DNA of 64,000 nucleotides, taken from positions 504,077 to 568,076 of the forward strand of contig JXTB01000136.1 in the NCBI GenBank assembly GCA_002914805.1, read 5' to 3'. Under the pieces are notes generated by a model, which did not search any database, had not been told where the DNA came from, and was given only the letters and a program-made list of their open reading frames with translations. Of the stretch, positions 58,498 through 64,000 are shown piece by piece. This DNA comes from Parasponia andersonii. Taxonomy: Eukaryota; Streptophyta; Magnoliopsida; Rosales; Cannabaceae. The translations under genes were made by a program, and so were the position numbers. Each line of letters starts with the position of its first letter. Position 1 is the stretch's first letter.

Positions 58498-60034
58498 CTA
58501 TTTTCCTTTTTTAGGCCCGGCGGTGTCCTCCTTGGACTGGCTCCCGCTCGTCTTCACGTACTGCTTCAACTTGCTGGCTTGGATCGCCATCATAACCTGC
58601 TCATAAAAACTACGGCAGTTAATGGTATCATGCCCGTGGTCTTTGTGAAATTGGCAGTCACTGCTGCTATTCTTCATGTGCTCAGGAACACCGGACTTGG
58701 ACAGGTCTTTAAAAATGCCCCTGTCTCTATTCTGGAGGTAGATCACATTGATTGGTGTGTTGAGCTCGTTCTTCATTAGAGGGTCCTTAAACGTCTTCCT
58801 CCCCTTGCTGCTTTCTTGACTGCCTTGGATTGGGGCTTCCTGTTTCGGAGCTGCCCCTTGGGTAGGCACATGCCTCTTTATTCCTTGTGTGGCCAGGGTT
58901 TGGGCCGGCGCTATTGTTATCGCAGCGGAGGCCTTGGGCGCTTTCTGGTGGCTTTTCAGCACCCTAAATACCCCTTCCGATTTTGCTTGGATGTCTGTCA
59001 TTCGTATGGAAAATTTAAGAGCAGATGATCCAACAACATCGACCCCAGCTGCAAGCCCCTGACGAATGAGCTCGTGGCTTGGGCCGAGTCGGCGTTGTGC
59101 ACTAAGGACATTACCTCCAGGAAACGCGACAAATATTCCCTTGGAGACTCGTTCGTGGATTGCTCTAACTGGTCGAGGTCTCACATGGTTTTCTGCTGCC
59201 TCCAGACACCCGCGTATTATTTTAAGAAGAGTTTATAAAAATCTTCAAACCCGTTTATAGACTTCTCCGGGAGTTGTCTGAACCATAACAAGGCTGATCC
59301 TGCCAGGTTGGTGGAGAAGACTTTGCAGGTCACAGTCTCGTCCCTGGTCTCCAAGGTCATCTTCTATTAAAAATGGTAAATGTGATCAAGGAGGTCGGTC
59401 TTTCCCTCGAACGGTCTGAAGGTCGGGGTTGTAAAGTCCTTCGGCTTAGGCTCCAGCTGGATCCGGTCAGCAAAGGCCATCCAGTTAATCCCTCGCACAG
59501 TCTGTTCTGCTAGATCATCGGGAGTCTGGCTGTGATGGGCCCTGAGCCTCTTACTCAGCTCTGCCATCATCTCCTATTTCCAATTGGGAAGCGCACCTTC
59601 CGGGATCTCCTGGTGTCTTCCGTCCGCCGCTGCACCCGCCCGGAAAGGCCATGTCTGACTTTGTCGTTCCCCCTGCATCCACAACTTGGACAGGGCGGGG
59701 ACTTCCCTCGGCGGTTGAATCCTATACTCTTATTGGACCTCGTTGCAAAGTCCTCCCTTTGCCCGCTCCTGACTTCGCTTGCCAACAGCCCTTCAGGGTG
59801 GGCATTATCTCTACGCACTTCTGCGACTTCATCTTTTAGGCCCAGGATGGCCTCGTGGGCCATCTCTGCCTTCATGTTTGCTTCTGCCAAGGCAGTGAGT
59901 ATTTGGTCCAACTTTTGCTCCAGACCTGGTCGTACTTCCCGGGAACTTCCTTCGGTGTCGGGACATATACTCCTGGTTGTCATTCTTGAGGGTGCCATCC
60001 GATGTCGTATGGCTTTTTTGTTCGGGGAGAGCAC
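58498..60034 (-). pseudogene. Gypsy gag, broken into three frames
   Basis: Frames 60034-59567, 59570-59367 and 59184-58498. The first carries a coiled-coil-like stretch (EQKLDQILTALAEANMKAEM). The second has the conserved gag entry KDFTTPTFRPFEGKTDLLDH. The third ends with a zinc-knuckle-like CQFHKDHGHDTINC and a basic tail. The part between 59366 and 59185 contains stops and holds the middle of the gag domain in other frames. Confidence 0.85.
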
Positions 60035-60072
60035 AGTCGTGAGACTCTTACCCTTTCTCTCGCGCTTAACTT

Positions 60073-60091
60073 TCCCACAGACGGTGCCAAA
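60073..60091 (-). other. Primer binding site of the Tat-lineage element
   Basis: Minus strand TGGCACCGTCTGTGGGAA lies just inside the 5' LTR. Plant Gypsy elements often have TGGCGCCGTCTGTGGG here; this copy has one G-to-A change. Confidence 0.8.
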
Positions 60092-60092
60092 C

Positions 60093-60903
60093 TGTTGGTG
60101 ACGATTCTTACCGGTTTTCCATGTATCTCTGGACTGCCGATACTGTATCTACCAACTGTCCATGTGTCTCTGCTATCCTAGAGTACTTTTGACTTCAGGT
60201 CGGGTCGGAGAGGCAGGAGTGGCCACTTGCAAAGACTCTCCAATGCTTAAGTTAAATGTTTATCCCTGAGATTGAGTAGCAAAGATCAAGTTCTTTTTTC
60301 TTGCTCACAAATTTTATCTATCTCTCTTTATATGCATATATGTCTCTTTTCCTCAGAGGGACGCATGGCTCATATATATATAGTCCTGGAACTGAGAACC
60401 TTCTGGCTCTCAATCCCAGGATCGGTTACTTTTTTTCATCGTGACTTACTCTAGAAATCATGGGCCATGATTACCTAATCTCCCTCGCATCGTCGTGACC
60501 TGATTTCCGCCGTCTTCTATGGCTCGAACCCGGCGGGAATGAGACTTTGACAAGCCGCTGTCCTGTCAGGATGGTTTGTCCAATGAGTATACCTACCCAG
60601 GATTGCATTACATGGCATGTCTGGGTCTGGAGCAGTACGCTACCTCCAATGATCTTCTGACGGAAGACCTTCGAGGTCCCTGACCCTCAGCTATCGAGGT
60701 AAAATTTAGACTGGGCCGAAACCGTCCAGGATTTGGGATAGATTCGGCCCTGGCCTCCGACAGCCCACAAGTCCAATCGGTATCACGTGCGACTCGTGTG
60801 GCTTTTAGGCGATCCTTCTGGACACTTGTCGGACAATGTTACCCGCGCCCTATTCTGCCACTTAATCATTCACGTGGTACACAATCTAAAAGTGGGTCCC
60901 ACA
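60093..60903 (-). repeat. 5' LTR of the Tat-lineage element
   Basis: 811 bp; plus strand starts tgttggtgacg and ends gggtcccaca. A TATA-like run (ctatatatatatgag on the minus strand) lies near 60370-60385 and would serve the minus-strand transcript. Confidence 0.9.
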
Positions 60904-60918
60904 AATAGCATGCCACAA

Positions 60919-61061
60919 CTATAAGGCATAAAAAGAAGAATGTTTCTCAAGCAGATATTTTGCTATTTGGAATAATTAAATGCATAATTCTATAAGGCAT
61001 AAAAAGAAGAATGTTTCTCAAGCAGATATTTTGCTATTTGGAAATAATTAAATGCATAATT
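60919..61061 (+). repeat. 71-bp tandem duplication
   Basis: 'ctataaggcataaaaagaag' through 'aaatgcataatt' occurs twice in direct succession (60919-60989 and 60990-61061), identical but for one extra A. It begins 10 bp beyond the target duplication of the Tat element. Confidence 0.95.
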
Positions 61062-62581
61062 TATGTATAATAATATTCAGTGAGCTATATATAACAATAA
61101 AAATTGTCTCTTAGTTCACACGTACGTTCGATTTTTTCGCTTTTTTGTTTTTGTTTGGTTTTCTTAGAGAAGCAATTTCCTAAGTTGTAATTATAATTTT
61201 CAGTGTCCTTGAAACAAAAGTAAAAAAAATATAATTTAATTGTCGTTTCTCCTTCCACGTTAACTAAACAATGCAGCTAACAATTTGCAACATTTATAAA
61301 AATTAGTTCTTCGTAGGTAATCAAATGCCTTTTCTTTTTATTCTTTTTAATACTATCGTCTTAATTATTATTTCATGCATAATTAGAATACCTCTCACAA
61401 ACAAAGGAATGTAAATAATTATAATAGAATTATTTTGCAGCAGCTTTTCACTTAACTGACGGCAAATATCACATCTTTATCAGTTACTATTCTAAATTAT
61501 ACAAACTAAACCCTGATTTATACATCTGATACATATATTGATTTATATATGTATATTTCTTTTTAAAAATTTACACGATAACCCTTTAAAAAGTCTTAAG
61601 AGTCAAAATTGAGGTATTCACTCTATCGAAAAGACGCATTGACCCAGATATCAACCCACCCCTATCCTACTAGTCCCTACCCAAAAAAAAAAAAAAAAAA
61701 ATAGTAATAAAAAAGGAGAGAAACTAAAAACCTACGCACACTGCACACATCAAAGCGTCTCATACGAAGGGGAGAGACACAGTTGTTTATGCAATGATAT
61801 ACTATTTGAAATATTTTAACTCTTTACTCAAATGAACATTAACTTAATAAACATTTTTGTTAAATAACAACTCGTGCTTCATATGTATACATATTAATAA
61901 TTTAAAAGAAATTTCAACCGTAAAATATATATTGAATCCAGTTTGAAAAATTCACAAAACTGTCCCCTCCAATTTATAAATTAACCATTTGATATCAATC
62001 CAATGGGTCCTGTCACCCAACCATTATACATCTATGTATCTATATGTATATATGTATCTATATGTATATATGTGTTTGGTTTGACCTAGCAATAGGACTT
62101 CCATGAGTTAGTGGAGCCCTTGGTGTGCTTCAATCCACACGCGTATTGGATGTACATTCTCATTGAAGTTGAAATCGAAAGACAGCGAACTTAGTGGGAC
62201 TCTGAGTGTTGAATGTGCATAATAGGTTACACATATATAAAGAATAATATTTGGTACGAACATATATGTTATGTGAATTGTCACTGTTTAAATAATAAAT
62301 ATAATAATTGATTTATTTGTAATAAATTTTAATATTTTAATTAAATAATGACAATTGTTAAGTATTAAAGATTTAGTATAAATTTTGGGATATTTATCAT
62401 CATTCCATATATAAAATATATTATATAAAAAGGTTAAGAAGCAATATAAGATTTTATGTTAGTTAGTGCGTAGGAGGGATTATAGATTGAAAAAAAATAC
62501 TCTATTTGAAGGGAATTTGCAAATCAAGATTGATAAATTAATTTTTGCCCTAGTAATATTATGTATTTTGATTAGTGATTC
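61062..62581. other. Intergenic region, nothing recognised
   Basis: A poly(A) run lies near 61682-61701 and a short 'atgtatctatatgtatat' repeat near 62034-62071. No gene. Confidence 0.4.
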
Positions 62582-64000
62582 TGTAAAATCTGGTTTTAAA
62601 TAGGGGTAATTTAGACTTTTTGAACCCAATCGTATGATTATAAATATCAATTTTCGGAATAAAATATTGAAAATATCTGGAATATTTTATTAATTTGCTA
62701 CAGTGCTAGTTTTTACTTAGAAATCCCTAAATACTCTCAAATTCTCAAAGAGAGAGGCTTGGAAGAGAGAAAACGAGAGAAAGGAGCAGCTTCTGTCCGA
62801 ACTCTGCTGTACCACCATTGTCACCTGCCTAGGCCCATGCATTGGCCCACATCAAGGAGATTTCGAAGACGATGCCAACGCCACTGGTCTCGCCTCGTTT
62901 CGGCGTCGGAAGAAGCTGCAGCGGCTCTGTAAAATTCTGCCTCCGGCTAGGTTTTCCGGCCATCGGAGCACCATCCGATCTCCGTTTTCGACACCTTTGG
63001 CAAGTAGAGTCTCATCTCGCCGTCACCGACCAGCTCTAAGTGGTTGCTCGTCAAAATTCATCTCCGGTAAGTTTTTACCATTTTTACCAACTATGTCAAA
63101 AGTGATATTTACGTAATTATTTTGGTTAAATGATTTATTTATCCGAGGTAAATACATGAGGTGAAAGAATGTTAAACATCATCAATAATTACAGTTGGTA
63201 AAAGTAAAAAGGTAATGGTAAGTATGGGAAATATTAAATAAAAAAGAGGACATTTTTCTAATTATTTTCAAAAGGTGGTATTTATGTAATTCTCGGATTT
63301 TGGGGCTTAATTAATGTTAGTGACCTCAAAACTGAGTCTTGACTTCGAATTTGGACTCAGTGAGATCGAGACTTGAATTTTGATATAAAATATCACTATT
63401 TTTTGTTGAGAAACGAAAATTGGATTTCATAGTATAAAATTGCATCGTTTTGCGTGCCACAATATGGTCCCGCACCGGGACCCGTTTTTTACAAACTATA
63501 TTTCTAACTTAGCATTTTTGGATGCTCTGAATTCAATGGTGATCTCTGCTTCTGTGTTTGAAGCTCCAGTTGAAAAGTCATTTTTTCAAGTGGACGTATC
63601 AGGAATTGGAAATTACCGTTTAAGCACCTGAGTGACCAAAGAGGGATTGTTCGAGTATCATTAGCCTGGTATTACTACCATATTGAGGTAGGGATTCAAT
63701 TACTTGACTTTTATATTTACTTTAGATATTAAAACTTATTTATGAAAAATTGTGATTTTATGATAGTTTATGAAATTACTGAAAATTATTGGATTATATT
63801 AGGATTGAACTGTGTGAATTTTATACATATTTTTATATTGTGACTATGAGGTAAAATAGTGGTGTGCTACCCATATTATAAATCTAAGAATAATGCCAAG
63901 TTGAATTTTAAAGCATGATTTGATTATTGGATGCATGGTTGTTGTATACTATTACTCGTTGTACATATCATAGGATCACACACTTGAGTTCCATAATAGC
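62582..64000 (+). mobile_element. Third copy of the 2.3-kb Gypsy-like LTR, cut by the window end
   Basis: Starts tgtaaaatctgg and follows the LTR at 43187 block by block, including the less AT-rich segment (62810-63070), 'cattttttcaagtggac' and 'tattgaggtaggg', up to the window end. About 1.42 kb of an expected 2.35 kb is present. Whether it belongs to a full element cannot be seen here. Confidence 0.7.

Larger units (their letters stand above)
48600..60903 (-). mobile_element. Ty3/Gypsy retrotransposon, Tat lineage, 12.3 kb, with antisense gene
   Basis: LTRs at 60093-60903 (5') and 48600-49411 (3'), with exact target duplication aatag at 48595-48599 and 60904-60908. Minus-strand order: primer site, gag, protease, RT, RNase H, a second RNase H, integrase, then about 5 kb of 3' region with tandem repeats and a plus-strand antisense gene. 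Gypsy order (RT before integrase) plus the second RNase H between RNase H and integrase is the mark of the plant Tat lineage. Coding regions carry many stops and frameshifts; by-eye LTR difference is about 10% in the first 200 bp. The size and the 3' region match large Tat elements such as Grande and Retand. Confidence 0.9.

Noticed and set aside
1..64000. CRISPR arrays, operons, integrons or other prokaryotic systems
   Set aside because: Introns, plant retrotransposons and base composition show nuclear plant DNA; the tandem repeats seen lack spacer structure.

Overview
This window is nuclear DNA of a flowering plant, most likely a eudicot; the species cannot be read from the sequence. The evidence is AT-rich intergenic DNA, genes with several GT-AG introns, plant-type Copia and Gypsy LTR retrotransposons with tRNA-type primer sites, and many MITEs. 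It holds three ordinary genes in the first 14 kb. The remaining 50 kb is mostly transposable elements and their decay products. No bacterial features, CRISPR arrays, rRNA or tRNA genes were found.

Region 1 (1-14 kb, genes): a Copia-type LTR end (1-433); a seven-exon gene for a 419-residue OB-fold protein with an RPA/SHLD2-like C-terminus (1311-4363, +); a tRNA-derived SINE head (-) and a LINE reverse-transcriptase remnant (-) near 5 kb; a two-exon gene for a 95-residue two-membrane-segment protein (7947-6227, -); and a three-exon gene for a 140-residue coiled-coil protein (12464-13837, +). A single N at 10833 is followed by a near-exact copy of 779-935, which looks like an assembly join.

Region 2 (14-24 kb): no genes. 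It holds fold-back elements, including two long-TIR elements with 9-10 bp target duplications of Mutator type. One of these (18066-18860) contains a second MITE nested inside it.

Region 3 (24-38 kb): two decayed but structurally complete Copia retrotransposons, 24345-29535 (+) and 32745-37728 (-), each with LTRs, primer site, polypurine tract and target duplication. Between them lie a third Mutator-type MITE with a perfect 9-bp duplication and a CACTA-type MITE that carries a small retroposed insertion.

Region 4 (38-48.6 kb): a minus-strand LTR and a plus-strand solo LTR of one 2.3-2.4 kb Gypsy-like LTR family. A third copy runs off the window end (62582-64000).

Region 5 (48.6-60.9 kb): a 12.3-kb Ty3/Gypsy element on the minus strand with 811-bp LTRs and a perfect AATAG target duplication. 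It has the Tat-lineage layout: gag, protease, RT, RNase H, a second RNase H, integrase, then tandem repeats. It also carries an antisense gene on the plus strand with its own TATA box, plant-type introns, a 'putative gypsy type transposon' domain and a coiled coil. This is the most interesting object in the window. All LTR elements carry stops and by-eye LTR divergence of about 9-11%, so none is likely to move on its own.
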